Part shown: piece after piece, positions 35,704-43,786 of the stretch
How positions within the stretch are numbered: the first letter of the stretch is position 1
How the letters are laid out: every line of letters starts with the position of its first letter
Assembly (NCBI RefSeq): GCF_020171785.1
Contig: NZ_JAIVAE010000002.1
Coordinates: 310,001-374,000, forward strand
Reading direction: 5' to 3'
DNA: 64,000 nt
From: Guptibacillus hwajinpoensis
Lineage (GTDB): Bacteria; Bacillota; Bacilli; Bacillales; Guptibacillaceae
Notes under the pieces: model-generated
The model's database searches: none
The model's input: the letters and a program-made list of their open reading frames with translations, nothing else
Told to the model about the DNA's origin: nothing
Position numbers and translations under genes: made by a program

Positions 35704-36435
35704 ATGAAATTTGATAAGACTGGTCTTGAATCTACGATCGTTCAATTTCCGATTCTCGATCACATCATGCATGAAAACGGTTTAGTTCTTGCTGGGCAGT
35801 GGGATTATGAGCGCGTTACATATGATTATAAGTTTGAGGATATGACAAACGGTGATGTTTACTATCTTCGAGTACCTGGGGTTGCAGTCGAAGGTATGGT
35901 TGATTCCTCTTATGCTGTCATTAAATTAGGCAAGCCTTATGTTGGAAAGCATTACTACCCACATGGCGTAGAGTATGATGAAGAATTTCCAGAAACAATT
36001 CTTAACACATGCTATAAGAAACTCGAAATTCTTCGTGATCAATTAGGTTCAGCTCTTCAAAGAAGCATGGTTTCAGTAGGGGATATCGCCCAATATGTTA
36101 CACCAACTAAACCATCTGATAGCGTTGCTGAAGCAGCTGCTATTATGAAGAAGGAAAACGTAACGATCGTGCCTGTGTGTGATGGAGAAGACTTGGTAGG
36201 TATTGTAACGGATCGTGCAATTGCGGTTGGTGGATTTGCCGATAATCAAGCAGGAATGACGAAAGTGGAAGAGCTTTTAGAAAAGCCATCAATGACACTT
36301 TCTCCAGATATGAAACCTGAGCAAGCAGCAGACTTAATGAATGAGTCGCGCTTAACAGAAGCTATTGTCGTAGACGGAGAGCGTTTTGTGGGGATTGTTT
36401 CCTATTTCCATTTGAAAGAAAAAATGAACGCATAA
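35704..36435 (+). CDS. YugN-like domain fused to a CBS-domain pair (YlbA-YlbB fusion)
   Basis: 243 residues, ATG 35704 after AAAGGAGG. Residues 1-~115 look like the YugN-like family (LVLAGQWDYERVTYDYKFED, YYLRVPGVAVEG, KLGKPYVGKHYYPHGVEYD). Residues ~120-243 are two CBS domains (VSVGDIAQYVTPTKPSD, VGIVTDRAIAVGG; FVGIVSYFHLKEKM). In B. subtilis ylbB encodes a CBS-pair protein, and I recall its neighbour ylbA as YugN-like; here both are one continuous frame. CBS pairs usually bind adenine nucleotides. The partner output is unknown. Assignment of the N-terminal half is moderately sure. Confidence 0.75.
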   Translation: MKFDKTGLESTIVQFPILDHIMHENGLVLAGQWDYERVTYDYKFEDMTNGDVYYLRVPGVAVEGMVDSSYAVIKLGKPYVGKHYYPHGVEYDEEFPETILNTCYKKLEILRDQLGSALQRSMVSVGDIAQYVTPTKPSDSVAEAAAIMKKENVTIVPVCDGEDLVGIVTDRAIAVGGFADNQAGMTKVEELLEKPSMTLSPDMKPEQAADLMNESRLTEAIVVDGERFVGIVSYFHLKEKMNA

Positions 36436-36465
36436 AAAAGAAGAGCCTGGTGCTCTTTTTTTTTG
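36434..36465 (+). terminator. intrinsic terminator
   Basis: AAGAGC (36441-36446) pairs with GCTCTT, with A/T extensions and T9. Confidence 0.8.
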
Positions 36466-36591
36466 TCTTGATTAAGAGAAACGAACGATCGCCATGAAGC
36501 AGAGTGTAGTCAGGAGAGTACCAGTCTAATCGTTGCAGTTTCTATAATGGATAAGGCATAATAGATACAACGAAATGGAGGCGACTGTCCT

Positions 36592-37671
36592 ATGAAAAAT
36601 GTCCTTCGGTTCGCTTTGCTAATTGTTGTGATCGTCATTGGAATAGACGTTTACGACAAAATCGAGTGGCGTAACATCGGCACAGAAGTTGAACGAATCA
36701 TTAACGAAGAGAAATTTGTGTTGGAAAACACGACAGAAGATGTGAAGCAGGAAGAGTCAATAGCGAAAGATGAACCACTACCTGAGCTAACAGGCATCGA
36801 AAAATGGGTAGGCCAAGAAGTTGATACAATGAAATCGAATCTGGGTGAACCTGATCGAATTGACCCTAGTTCTTACGGATATGAGTGGTGGATCTATGAA
36901 CAGTCTAACTCAGCTTATTTACAAATTGGTGTAGAAGAAAATCGAGTTGTCACGGTCTTTTTTATGGGAGATGTGGATGCTGGAGAGAGATACCCAATGG
37001 GAGAACAGGCTTCTACTATTTTCAAGGATGAAGCACCTCAAAAGGAAATTTCCGTGAAATTTGATGCTTATGACTATCGTTTTCAATTAACAAAAGAAGA
37101 ACAGCAGCTAAAACCGTTAGTGGCGATTCACGAAGGATTATTTGCCCAATATTATTTTGATAAATTTAATGGAAGCTTGCGTGCGGTTAGAATTGCAGAG
37201 CCCGGAGTTCTCGTTAAACAAAGACCATATGCCGTTTCTTATCGCGGTGGATTGCTAGAGCCCAAAGAGTTATCAGAAGAAGAATGGCAGGGCGTTCAGA
37301 CGGCGATGGAAAAGCAAATACATGCAATGACAAATGTCCTTCGTAACCTTTCAGATAAAAAACCACTTGGTTATAACGATAAAGTGGCCAATGTGGCGTT
37401 TGGTCATAGCAAAGATATGGAAGAGAATAATTATTTTTCACATACTTCTCCATCTGAAGGAGAGCTTTCCGATCGTTTAAAGGAAGGAGACGTGCTTTAT
37501 AGTTATGCAGGAGAAAACATCGCAGCCAGATATCCTGATGCAGGAGCTGCGATGATTGGTTGGTTGAACAGTAAAGGACATCGCGAAGCGCTTCTTAATG
37601 AAGAATTTACTGAAATTGGTGTTGGGGTTTTCCGCTACTATTATACTCAGAATTTTATTAAACCTTTCTAG
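36592..37671 (+). CDS. ylbC: YlbC: CAP-associated N-terminal domain plus CAP domain
   Basis: 359 residues, ATG 36592 after TGGAGGCG. An N-terminal membrane anchor (about 4-21), then a CAP-associated domain (about 65-210: GQEVDTMKSNLGEPDRIDPSSYGYEWWIYE), and a C-terminal CAP domain (about 240-357: NKVANVAFGHSKDMEENNYFSHTSPSEG-like, GENIAARYPDAGAAMIGWLNS, GHREALLNEEFTEIGVGV). It matches B. subtilis YlbC in size and position. It is probably on the outer membrane face. Its end overlaps the convergent thioesterase by 14 bases with no visible terminator between. Confidence 0.9.
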   Translation: MKNVLRFALLIVVIVIGIDVYDKIEWRNIGTEVERIINEEKFVLENTTEDVKQEESIAKDEPLPELTGIEKWVGQEVDTMKSNLGEPDRIDPSSYGYEWWIYEQSNSAYLQIGVEENRVVTVFFMGDVDAGERYPMGEQASTIFKDEAPQKEISVKFDAYDYRFQLTKEEQQLKPLVAIHEGLFAQYYFDKFNGSLRAVRIAEPGVLVKQRPYAVSYRGGLLEPKELSEEEWQGVQTAMEKQIHAMTNVLRNLSDKKPLGYNDKVANVAFGHSKDMEENNYFSHTSPSEGELSDRLKEGDVLYSYAGENIAARYPDAGAAMIGWLNSKGHREALLNEEFTEIGVGVFRYYYTQNFIKPF

Positions 37672-38152
37672 GAATAACGATAAAATTACCGGTCGCAGTG
37701 GCCACGATCGTACCATCATCACGGTAGACGTTCGCTTTTATGACCCATCTCGTATGGCTTTTAAAAACGATATGGGAGCGGCATCTTAATTCATTGCCAT
37801 CGCCTTTAGATAGGAAGTGGATGTTCATCTCAGATGTCACTGCTGCCTGATCAGAAGGAAGTGATTGGTGAACAAGTGAGCCCATCGCAATATCAATTAA
37901 GGATGCCGTGATGCCTCCATGAACCATTTGAAGAGGATTATGCACAAGGTCTCGAACGGGTATGATGCTTTCGTATGTATTTTCATCGAGAAGCTTGCTC
38001 TTAATTCCCATTAACCCAGCTAAATACGTCTTATACTCATTTCTTTGTTTCTTTAGCACGCCTTCTAATAATGAATAGAGAGCGCTTTTTTCATTTTCAT
38101 CTGCCTCAGCTAGGATTTCTGAAAAAAATTGAAGTAGTTGCTGGTCTTCCAT
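37658..38152 (-). CDS. PaaI-type hotdog thioesterase
   Basis: 164 residues, ATG 38152. An N-terminal helical extension of ~45 residues (FFSEILAEADENEKSALYSLL) precedes a hotdog domain with NPLQMVHGGITASLIDIAMG (the helix and H-G-G loop of the PaaI/thioesterase family) and FLSKGDGNELRCRSHIV. It probably hydrolyses an acyl-CoA; substrate unknown. Its 3' end lies inside ylbC on the other strand. Confidence 0.85.
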   Translation of the reverse strand: MEDQQLLQFFSEILAEADENEKSALYSLLEGVLKKQRNEYKTYLAGLMGIKSKLLDENTYESIIPVRDLVHNPLQMVHGGITASLIDIAMGSLVHQSLPSDQAAVTSEMNIHFLSKGDGNELRCRSHIVFKSHTRWVIKANVYRDDGTIVATATGNFIVIPRKV

Positions 38153-38299
38153 ATAAGCACCATTCCTTTTGACAAGTTATCGTTTCTATTAGTTTATCAA
38201 TAAAGGTCTCATTCACCAATAAATAGGCGCACAATTGTTAAAAGTCTAATTATGATGTAGTAAGACCATTTAGGTTTCATGGAAGTGGAGGTGGCGAAT

Positions 38300-38692
38300 T
38301 TGCCTGAAGCAAAAGAAAAGGGAAGTCAAAAAGTTCAGGAATTTAAAACGTTCGTCAAAGCTCATCCTCATGTACTAAAAAAAGTGAAGCAGAAGGAAAA
38401 AACGCTTCAAGAGTTGTTTGAGGAGTGGATGCTTTTTGGTGAAGAGGATCCAAGCTGGTATGAAGAAAATCAAGAAGAAGATCAAGAAGATCGAGAAGCA
38501 ACTAATGAAAAAGGGATAGGTAGCATGCTTGGGGCGATTAAACAAATGAATTTTGAAGAGGTTCAAAAAGGGATTGAACAATTCAGCGGTGCCGTATATT
38601 CAATTCAAGAGGTGTTGTCCCAATTTCGTAAACCAAAGTCACAGCCTCCTTACTCCCAATCCCATTCTCCTTTCCCGTTTCGACATGACTAG
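38300..38692 (+). CDS. ylbD: spore coat protein YlbD
   Basis: 130 residues from TTG 38300, 6 bases after GTGGAGGTG; ATG 38279 is in frame but has no ribosome-binding site. Pattern VQEFKTFVKAHPHVLKKVK, EEWMLFGEEDPSW, a Glu/Asp/Gln-rich middle and a Pro/Gln/Ser-rich tail (SQPPYSQSHSPFPF) match YlbD-like coat proteins. In B. subtilis it is a mother-cell-made coat protein. Twelve bases before ylbE. Confidence 0.88.
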   Translation: MPEAKEKGSQKVQEFKTFVKAHPHVLKKVKQKEKTLQELFEEWMLFGEEDPSWYEENQEEDQEDREATNEKGIGSMLGAIKQMNFEEVQKGIEQFSGAVYSIQEVLSQFRKPKSQPPYSQSHSPFPFRHD

Positions 38693-38703
38693 GGGGAGAT
38701 GCA

Positions 38704-38937
38704 ATGCGTGAGGAAGTACAGGAGTTTTTAGCCAATCGTCAGGATCTTGTTTTTTTTCTAAGGAATCAGCCTGTTTGGTATCGCCGTTTAAGTAGAGAAC
38801 CATATGCGTTAAAAGAGTTTGAAGAAGCATCAAAAACATTCTACGGTCAGACGTTTCCGCAAAAAGTTGACCGTTTCCAGAACCAATTAAACATGGTGAA
38901 TATGATGCTTGCTTTAATGACCCAATTAAAAAATTAG
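38704..38937 (+). CDS. ylbE: YlbE-like protein
   Basis: 77 residues, ATG 38704 after AGGGGGAG. The core FLRNQPVWYRRLSREPYALKEFE is typical of YlbE, a small protein of unknown function encoded after ylbD. Probably co-transcribed with ylbD. A small GACCC/GGGTC hairpin with T7 overlaps its end. Confidence 0.9.
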   Translation: MREEVQEFLANRQDLVFFLRNQPVWYRRLSREPYALKEFEEASKTFYGQTFPQKVDRFQNQLNMVNMMLALMTQLKN

Positions 38938-38948
38938 GGTCTTTTTTT
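38919..38948 (+). terminator. weak intrinsic terminator after ylbE
   Basis: GACCC (38919-38923) pairs with GGGTC (38937-38941), with A/T pairs inside, then T7. Confidence 0.65.
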
Positions 38949-38994
38949 ATTATTCTTTTCACTCGTGGGCACACTTAGGAAAGAAGGGGTGTGG

Positions 38995-39393
38995 ATGCAT
39001 ATGGTTGTTAAGCGTTTAGGAAGGCATCTGATGGTCATTGCTTTAATGATTAGCTGTTGTGTACCAGTTGTTGGGTTCAGTCAAGCACTGCAAGAAAATG
39101 TCTCAGCTAAAGAGAACACAGAGCCAGTTGTATTGAATCATCGTGTGAAAGGGTCAGACGTTTTTATTGAGTGTTTGATTCCAAATTTTTCATTTGACGA
39201 TGGGAATATGACAAAAGAGTATCATGGATACTTAGACATCTATCTTGATGGTGAAAAGTATCAAACGGTTGACCGAGCCGCGTTTGTTATACGTAACTTA
39301 CCTGAAGGAAAGCATTCGATTCGTCTTGATATTATGCGGGAAGACGGTGGGCGGTATTTATCGTTAAAAGAAATGAAAGTGGAAATAAAATAA
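38995..39393 (+). CDS. small secreted protein of unknown function
   Basis: About 132 residues from ATG 38995; ATG 39001 is an equally good choice with AAGGGGTG upstream. Signal peptide (VVKRLGRHLMVIALMISCCVPVVGFSQA), then a beta-rich domain of ~110 residues (VFIECLIPNFSFDD, YHGYLDIYLDGEKYQ, IRNLPEGKHSIRLDI), which reads like an immunoglobulin-like beta sandwich. No family recognised. Not present at this position in B. subtilis as I remember it. Confidence 0.7.
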   Translation: MHMVVKRLGRHLMVIALMISCCVPVVGFSQALQENVSAKENTEPVVLNHRVKGSDVFIECLIPNFSFDDGNMTKEYHGYLDIYLDGEKYQTVDRAAFVIRNLPEGKHSIRLDIMREDGGRYLSLKEMKVEIK

Positions 39394-39413
39394 GCCTCTA
39401 TTAGGAGGCTTAT
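39390..39413 (-). terminator. terminator of the ATP-grasp gene
   Basis: 9-bp stem ATAAGCCTC/GAGGCTTAT (39390-39398 with 39405-39413); the minus strand continues into TTTTATTT. Confidence 0.82.
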
Positions 39414-39415
39414 GG

Positions 39416-40219
39416 TTAAGATATTTGCTTAAATGGCGTTGTTGGCGGGACGATAGGTGGAAACTGCTCTTGTAAATAGTTGAAAATCAATTTCTCAACT
39501 TCAATTCCCTGGTGGACAAGTGCTTGATTACCAAATAAACAGTTGAATTCCAAAAAGTAATACTTTCCATTAGAACAAACCACATCAAAACCGGCATGAT
39601 TAATCCCAAGCGCTTTTGCGGTCTGATCAACTAACTGGAGCGCTTCTTCAGGAATATCATGGAAAGAAAGTTTGCCACCTTGTGCGACGTTATTTAGAAA
39701 TGATTCGCCTCCAACACGCCAATAGGCTGATACAACAGAATTTCCAACATAAACCACGCGTAGATCTTTCTCAATTGGTAAATATTCTTGCACATAGAGC
39801 ACCTCATTGCGCTCTGCATATGCATGGAATTCTTCTTCTGTTCGAATCAAAAAGACACCATTTCCCATTGAGCTTCTAACTTCTTTTGCGACAAAAGGGA
39901 AAGGGAACGTATTTAGAATGCGTTCAATTGACTCGTTAGAACGTCCTGCAATTTCGGTATAAGGCATAAGATCTGGAGAAAGGGACCAAAAAGCTCTTGT
40001 CATTTCGATTTTATCGAAGCCAAGTTGAATTGATTGGATCGAAGGGAAAATCTTTTTATTTAATCCATAAACAAGAGAATTCACCTGCCACTTTTCTGGA
40101 AAAAGCAGTACATCTGCTTCTCTAATTGCATGAATATCTTTAAACATATGATCAGGTTTAATGTAAGATACGCCTGACATACCAAGAGTTCGAAACGGAT
40201 TGAACGTAATAAGTTTCAC
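39416..40219 (-). CDS. RimK-like ATP-grasp protein
   Basis: 267 residues from GTG 40219 (AAAGGAAG lies about 12 bases upstream, a wide spacing). ATP-grasp features in the C-terminal two thirds: FPFVAKEVRSSMGNGVFLI (ATP-binding lysine and glycine loop), YVQEYLPIEKDLRVVYVG, the R-x-GGESFLNNVAQGG loop, and GFDVVCSNGKYYFLEFNCLFG (metal-binding Glu and Asn). This matches RimK/glutathione-synthetase-like ligases that join an amino acid to a carboxyl group. The substrate is unknown. It is inserted between ylbE and ylbF and transcribed against them. Confidence 0.83.
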   Translation of the reverse strand: MKLITFNPFRTLGMSGVSYIKPDHMFKDIHAIREADVLLFPEKWQVNSLVYGLNKKIFPSIQSIQLGFDKIEMTRAFWSLSPDLMPYTEIAGRSNESIERILNTFPFPFVAKEVRSSMGNGVFLIRTEEEFHAYAERNEVLYVQEYLPIEKDLRVVYVGNSVVSAYWRVGGESFLNNVAQGGKLSFHDIPEEALQLVDQTAKALGINHAGFDVVCSNGKYYFLEFNCLFGNQALVHQGIEVEKLIFNYLQEQFPPIVPPTTPFKQIS

Positions 40220-40387
40220 AGTTTTCTTTGTCTTCCTTTCTTAGATGAAAACACATAAATCTAGAAAATTATAGATCCGATTACATAAAAAGTCAATAAC
40301 CAAATCGTGGGTATTCACTTTACTACTATAGTAGAGGACTGGTCAGGGGGTTCCTAAAAGTGGTAAGATAAGGGTGGAGGTGTAGGT

Positions 40388-40828
40388 ATGATTGCTACTC
40401 TAGATAGTGTTATGATTTTAGATCAGGCTGAAGAGCTTGGATTTTTGATAAAAGATTCAGAAGTAGCTCATGAATATCATGAGGCTAGGAAGCAGTTATC
40501 AAAAGATCGGGAGGCGCAGCGTTTAATTAAACGCTTCACGGAAATGAAAGAACTTTATGATGAGGTTCAGCGTTTCGGGCGTTATCATCCTGACTTTATG
40601 ACGATTACTGTAAAAGTACGTGAAGCGAAGCGAGATATGGACCTTCACGAAGCGGTAGCGGCATTTAAGAAAGCGGAGACAGAACTTGAAGGTCTTCTTG
40701 TAGAGGTTTGTTCTCTATTAGCTGGTGAAGTATCTCCGTCTATTAAAGTTCCTTCCGGAAATCCTTTCTTTGATAACCAATCGTGTGGTGGAGGCTGCGG
40801 CTCAGGCGGCAGTTGCGGTTGTGGATAA
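40388..40828 (+). CDS. ylbF: YlbF/RicF, subunit of the Y-complex
   Basis: 146 residues, ATG 40388 after GGTGGAGGTG. The Com_YlbF helical domain (about 8-115: DQAEELGFLIKDSEVAHEYHEARKQL, FTEMKELYDEVQRFGRYHPDF) is followed by a C-terminal cysteine tail CGGGCGSGGSCGCG with four Cys. In B. subtilis YlbF, YmcA and YaaT form a complex that carries [4Fe-4S] clusters, helps RNase Y mature operon mRNAs, and is needed for competence, biofilm formation and sporulation. The cysteine tail is consistent with cluster binding. Confidence 0.94.
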   Translation: MIATLDSVMILDQAEELGFLIKDSEVAHEYHEARKQLSKDREAQRLIKRFTEMKELYDEVQRFGRYHPDFMTITVKVREAKRDMDLHEAVAAFKKAETELEGLLVEVCSLLAGEVSPSIKVPSGNPFFDNQSCGGGCGSGGSCGCG

Positions 40829-40854
40829 CCAGAGCATTTGCTCTGGTTTTTCAA
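40828..40854 (+). terminator. intrinsic terminator of ylbF
   Basis: 10-bp perfect stem AACCAGAGCA/TGCTCTGGTT (40828-40837 with 40840-40849), then T4CAATTT. Confidence 0.88.
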
Positions 40855-41171
40855 TTTCGAAACCGAATGCAGTCGGGACAGAGGTTCCCGCAACAAAACA
40901 TCTTTTCTTGAGGTACTAAAAATCGCACGCGATAAACAAGCAGCTGCTCTTCTTCACGTACGAAGGAATATTCCATCCTTAACTGCTTTCCTCGCATGCT
41001 TTTAGCAGCTTCCAATTTAATTAACATCTCAATCTCAGCTTTTCGAATATTCGAATTTACTGTAAGATAGAGAAAGGGAATACCGGTTATGGTTTGTTTT
41101 GAAACGGTGTTCACATAAGTTGATTCGGCCAGTCGATTTAGAAATGGATTCCATATCTCATTAAGATTCAT
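40851..41171 (-). CDS. small protein with C-terminal Cys motif, unknown function
   Basis: 106 residues, ATG 41171; AAGGAT about 10 bases upstream. N-terminal part is predicted alpha/beta (GIPFLYLTVNSNIRKAEIEMLIKLE), with basic patches; the C terminus carries MFCCGNLCPDC, four cysteines that could bind a metal. No family recognised. It is convergent with ylbF, whose own product ends in a cysteine cluster; whether that is more than coincidence is unknown. Confidence 0.68.
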   Translation of the reverse strand: MNLNEIWNPFLNRLAESTYVNTVSKQTITGIPFLYLTVNSNIRKAEIEMLIKLEAAKSMRGKQLRMEYSFVREEEQLLVYRVRFLVPQEKMFCCGNLCPDCIRFRN

Positions 41172-41278
41172 TTTAGAGCATCCTTTCTTAAAGACGGTCT
41201 CCTAATATCGTAACTGAATCATCATCAAATGACCACTCCGTTTAAGAGTGGAGTTCATAAGTAAAGGGGAAACGCGTC

Positions 41279-41554
41279 ATGTTTGTAGAACGGGTTGGCC
41301 TAGCAGTCTATATTCAGTCACTAAAGCATGCCAAACAGCTAAGAAGGTTTGGAAATGTTCACTACGTTTCCTCAAAACAAAAGTATGTCGTGATTTATAT
41401 TAATCTCGATCAATTGGAAACAACGAAAGAGCGCCTGAACTCTCTTCACTTTGTTAAGAGAGTGGAGCCATCAAAGCGTCCAGAGGTGCAAACTGAATAT
41501 CAGAACGCTAAGCCTGATAAAGCAAAACAATATGATTACAAAATGGGTCTCTAA
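41279..41554 (+). CDS. ylbG: UPF0298 family protein YlbG
   Basis: 91 residues, ATG 41279 after AAAGGGG. UPF0298 pattern: ERVGLAVYIQSLKHAKQLRRFGNVHYVSSKQKYVVIYIN. In B. subtilis ylbG follows ylbF. Small alpha/beta protein of unknown function. A terminator-like hairpin overlaps its stop. Confidence 0.92.
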   Translation: MFVERVGLAVYIQSLKHAKQLRRFGNVHYVSSKQKYVVIYINLDQLETTKERLNSLHFVKRVEPSKRPEVQTEYQNAKPDKAKQYDYKMGL

Positions 41555-41585
41555 AAAGCTAATCCTTTTAAGAGGCTTTTTTTAT
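41551..41585 (+). terminator. intrinsic terminator of ylbG
   Basis: AAAAAGC (41553-41559) pairs with GCTTTTT (41575-41583 region), inner CCT/AGG pairs, and T7. Confidence 0.78.
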
Positions 41586-41667
41586 GTTCTTTTTTAAATA
41601 AACCAGTCCTAAACGGTTGATTATTTCGGCAACCGAAGTATATAATGGTCGAATTAAAGGAAGTGAC

Positions 41668-42900
41668 ATGGTGGAGAATTGGAAACGAAATGTATGGATT
41701 TTGTTTGGTAGTCAATTTTTAGTCCTAGGTGCCATGACGATGATCATGCCATTTCTCCCTTTATACGTGCAAGAACTCGGTGTAGAAGGGGAAAGTCAAA
41801 TTAGCCTCTGGTCAGGCGTCATTTTCGGAGCGAATTTTTTAACAGCATTTTTATTTTCACCATTCTGGGGACGTATGGCAGATCGACATGGACGAAAGCT
41901 AATGCTTCTTCGTTCTGGCTTCGGTATGGCAATCGTTATTATTTTAACCGGATTTGCCACAGGTCCCTGGTCTTTACTTGGTTTACGTTTGCTTAATGGG
42001 GTTGTTTCAGGGTTTATCCCTGCTGCAATTGCACTTGTTGCAACAAATACACCAAAAGAGCACGTTGGGTACGCGCTCGGTACGCTAAATTCAGGAGCGG
42101 TTGCAGGTGCCATTTGTGGTCCTTTATTTGGAGGATTAATGGCAGAAACGTTTGGCTTTCGGATGATTTTTAATATTACTGGTATTGTTATTTTACTTGC
42201 AGCATTTGTTGTATTATTTCTAGTAAAAGAAGAGAAGAAACCAGAACCCTCCGCCAAAAATGAGAAAAGCAACGCGATAAAAGATTTCAAAAAAGTAACG
42301 GTGCATTCTCCTATGCTATCTCTAATGCTCGTCGGTTTTCTTGTACAGTTTGCGCTTCTTGGTATGAATCCACTCATTCCTCTTTTTGTACAGCAGCTTA
42401 CAGCAGGAGGAAATGTGGCTTTATTTGCAGGTATAGCCGCTTCTGTCATGGGAGTAGCCAATATGCTAGCTTCACCTAAACTTGGAAAAGTTGGAGATCG
42501 TAAAGGCTCTCATCACGTTCTCTATTACTCGTTAATAGGGGCTGCGATCTTTTCTATCCCTCAGGCGTTTGTTCAAGAACTTTGGCAATTAATTGCTCTT
42601 CGCTTTTTATTAGGGTTATGTATTGGCGGATTGCTTCCTTCAGTCAATTCGTTAGTTAAAACGCTATCGCCTGCTGGCATGGAAAGTAGAACGTATAGCT
42701 TCTCGAATAGCGCGGTGTATTTAGGAAACTTACTTGGACCTATAACGGGGGGAGCCATTGTCGCGTTGGTTGGGACAAGAGGTCTGTTTTTATTTGCAGG
42801 GATCATATTGTTAATCAGCGTAGCGTATGTAAAAAGAAAAGTTCTCCCAATCCTTGATCGGAAACGCACTGTTTATGAAGCAAAAGAAATCCCATCATAA
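41668..42900 (+). CDS. MFS multidrug-type exporter
   Basis: 410 residues from ATG 41668, with AAAGGAAGTGA upstream; the longer frame to 41617 lacks a site. Twelve transmembrane helices in two halves joined by a charged loop near 185-205 (EEKKPEPSAKNEKSNAIKD). Signature motif A is present (FWGRMADRHGRKLMLL), as is the motif C-like glycine-rich helix (LNSGAVAGAICGPLFGG) typical of drug:proton antiporters of the TetA/MdtG type. Substrate unknown. Extra compared with the B. subtilis order ylbG-csfG-ylbH. Confidence 0.87.
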   Translation: MVENWKRNVWILFGSQFLVLGAMTMIMPFLPLYVQELGVEGESQISLWSGVIFGANFLTAFLFSPFWGRMADRHGRKLMLLRSGFGMAIVIILTGFATGPWSLLGLRLLNGVVSGFIPAAIALVATNTPKEHVGYALGTLNSGAVAGAICGPLFGGLMAETFGFRMIFNITGIVILLAAFVVLFLVKEEKKPEPSAKNEKSNAIKDFKKVTVHSPMLSLMLVGFLVQFALLGMNPLIPLFVQQLTAGGNVALFAGIAASVMGVANMLASPKLGKVGDRKGSHHVLYYSLIGAAIFSIPQAFVQELWQLIALRFLLGLCIGGLLPSVNSLVKTLSPAGMESRTYSFSNSAVYLGNLLGPITGGAIVALVGTRGLFLFAGIILLISVAYVKRKVLPILDRKRTVYEAKEIPS

Positions 42901-42927
42901 AAGCAGGAGCCATTGGCTCCTGCTTTT
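42899..42927. terminator. bidirectional terminator
   Basis: 13-bp perfect stem AAAAGCAGGAGCC/GGCTCCTGCTTTT around an ATT loop, between convergent genes. Confidence 0.93.
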
Positions 42928-42942
42928 GTTTATTCTATGAAA

Positions 42943-43329
42943 TTACTGAAGTGGAGGAATTAAGTTATTTAAGCGAAGTATCCCAATAATATAATTGAAA
43001 TAAAGATCTACTTCGTTAAACTCACTTGAAGGTTTCACTTCAATAGGGATGATTGGCGTCTCAATCTCATTGCTTAATGCTTCGAATAGTTCCTGGCGCT
43101 GTACAGAAGGCTCTTTTGCAGGAATCCCTTCTCTAGATATGTAAAGAGGCTGTAGGTTTCCTTCTCCAGCAGGTTTTAAGACGACTACTGGTGATAAAAC
43201 CTCCCTGTTATTTTTAGTGGTTTTAAGTACGAGTAAACGGTGAACGCGATGTGAATTCGTTCTTGCAAGTTCAACTAATTCATATATATCAGAATAGCCT
43301 TCACCAAGCTCGATAAAGCGTTGAATCAT
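42943..43329 (-). CDS. conserved small protein of unknown function
   Basis: 128 residues, ATG 43329 after AAAGGAG. Sequence QRFIELGEGYSDIYELVELARTNSHRVHRLLVLKT, VVVLKPAGEGNLQPLYISREGIP. It looks like a soluble alpha/beta protein. Similar proteins are, to my memory, common near ylbG-ylbH in Bacillaceae, but no function is known to me. It shares a terminator with the MFS gene. Confidence 0.75.
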   Translation of the reverse strand: MIQRFIELGEGYSDIYELVELARTNSHRVHRLLVLKTTKNNREVLSPVVVLKPAGEGNLQPLYISREGIPAKEPSVQRQELFEALSNEIETPIIPIEVKPSSEFNEVDLYFNYIIGILRLNNLIPPLQ

Positions 43330-43441
43330 GTTGTCATTCTCCTTTCCTTTAAATCAGAAATCCAATCATAATGTAGCATGAATCCTTTATGATGGAAAGG
43401 ATGAAGCGTTTGCATTAGAATGAAAGAAAGGAGGTTCTTCT

Positions 43442-43756
43442 ATGGGCTCGATTCTGCTTCTGGTTGGTTTAGTAGGTGGGTTGCTTTATCTGTACTGGAG
43501 AGGAAGACATGCTAAAGAGGAAACCGTCGATAAAAAGTTGATTCAGGGTTTGATTATCACAGACATTCTTGCTGCACTTGTGTTGCATGGTGTCATAACA
43601 GCTGCGGAGGCTGAAATGCTTTCAGAGCAATCTCTATCAGAGGTAGAAAATTATTTGTTTAATCATACGAGTATTACAGAAGGATCATTTAGCGACTGGG
43701 TTCACCACGGTTGGCATGGTGTGCAGGTTGATGCACTTGACATTGATCCTGGCTAA
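43442..43756 (+). CDS. membrane-anchored small protein, unknown function
   Basis: 104 residues, ATG 43442 after AAAGGAGG. An N-terminal membrane helix (ILLLVGLVGGLLYLYW, about 4-19) followed by a basic stop-transfer (RGRHAKEE), then a ~75-residue cytoplasmic or external helical domain (LSEQSLSEVENYLFNH) ending in an acidic tail. No family recognised. No strong plus-strand terminator follows; the hairpin at 43793 has its U-run on the other strand. Confidence 0.68.
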   Translation: MGSILLLVGLVGGLLYLYWRGRHAKEETVDKKLIQGLIITDILAALVLHGVITAAEAEMLSEQSLSEVENYLFNHTSITEGSFSDWVHHGWHGVQVDALDIDPG

Positions 43757-43786
43757 AGTGAGAAACCTCTTTTGATCTGTTTCGAT

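Noticed and set aside
41796-42461. 221-codon open frame antisense to the MFS gene
   Set aside because: It is the mirror frame of a clearly coding membrane protein, proline/serine-rich with no ribosome-binding site.
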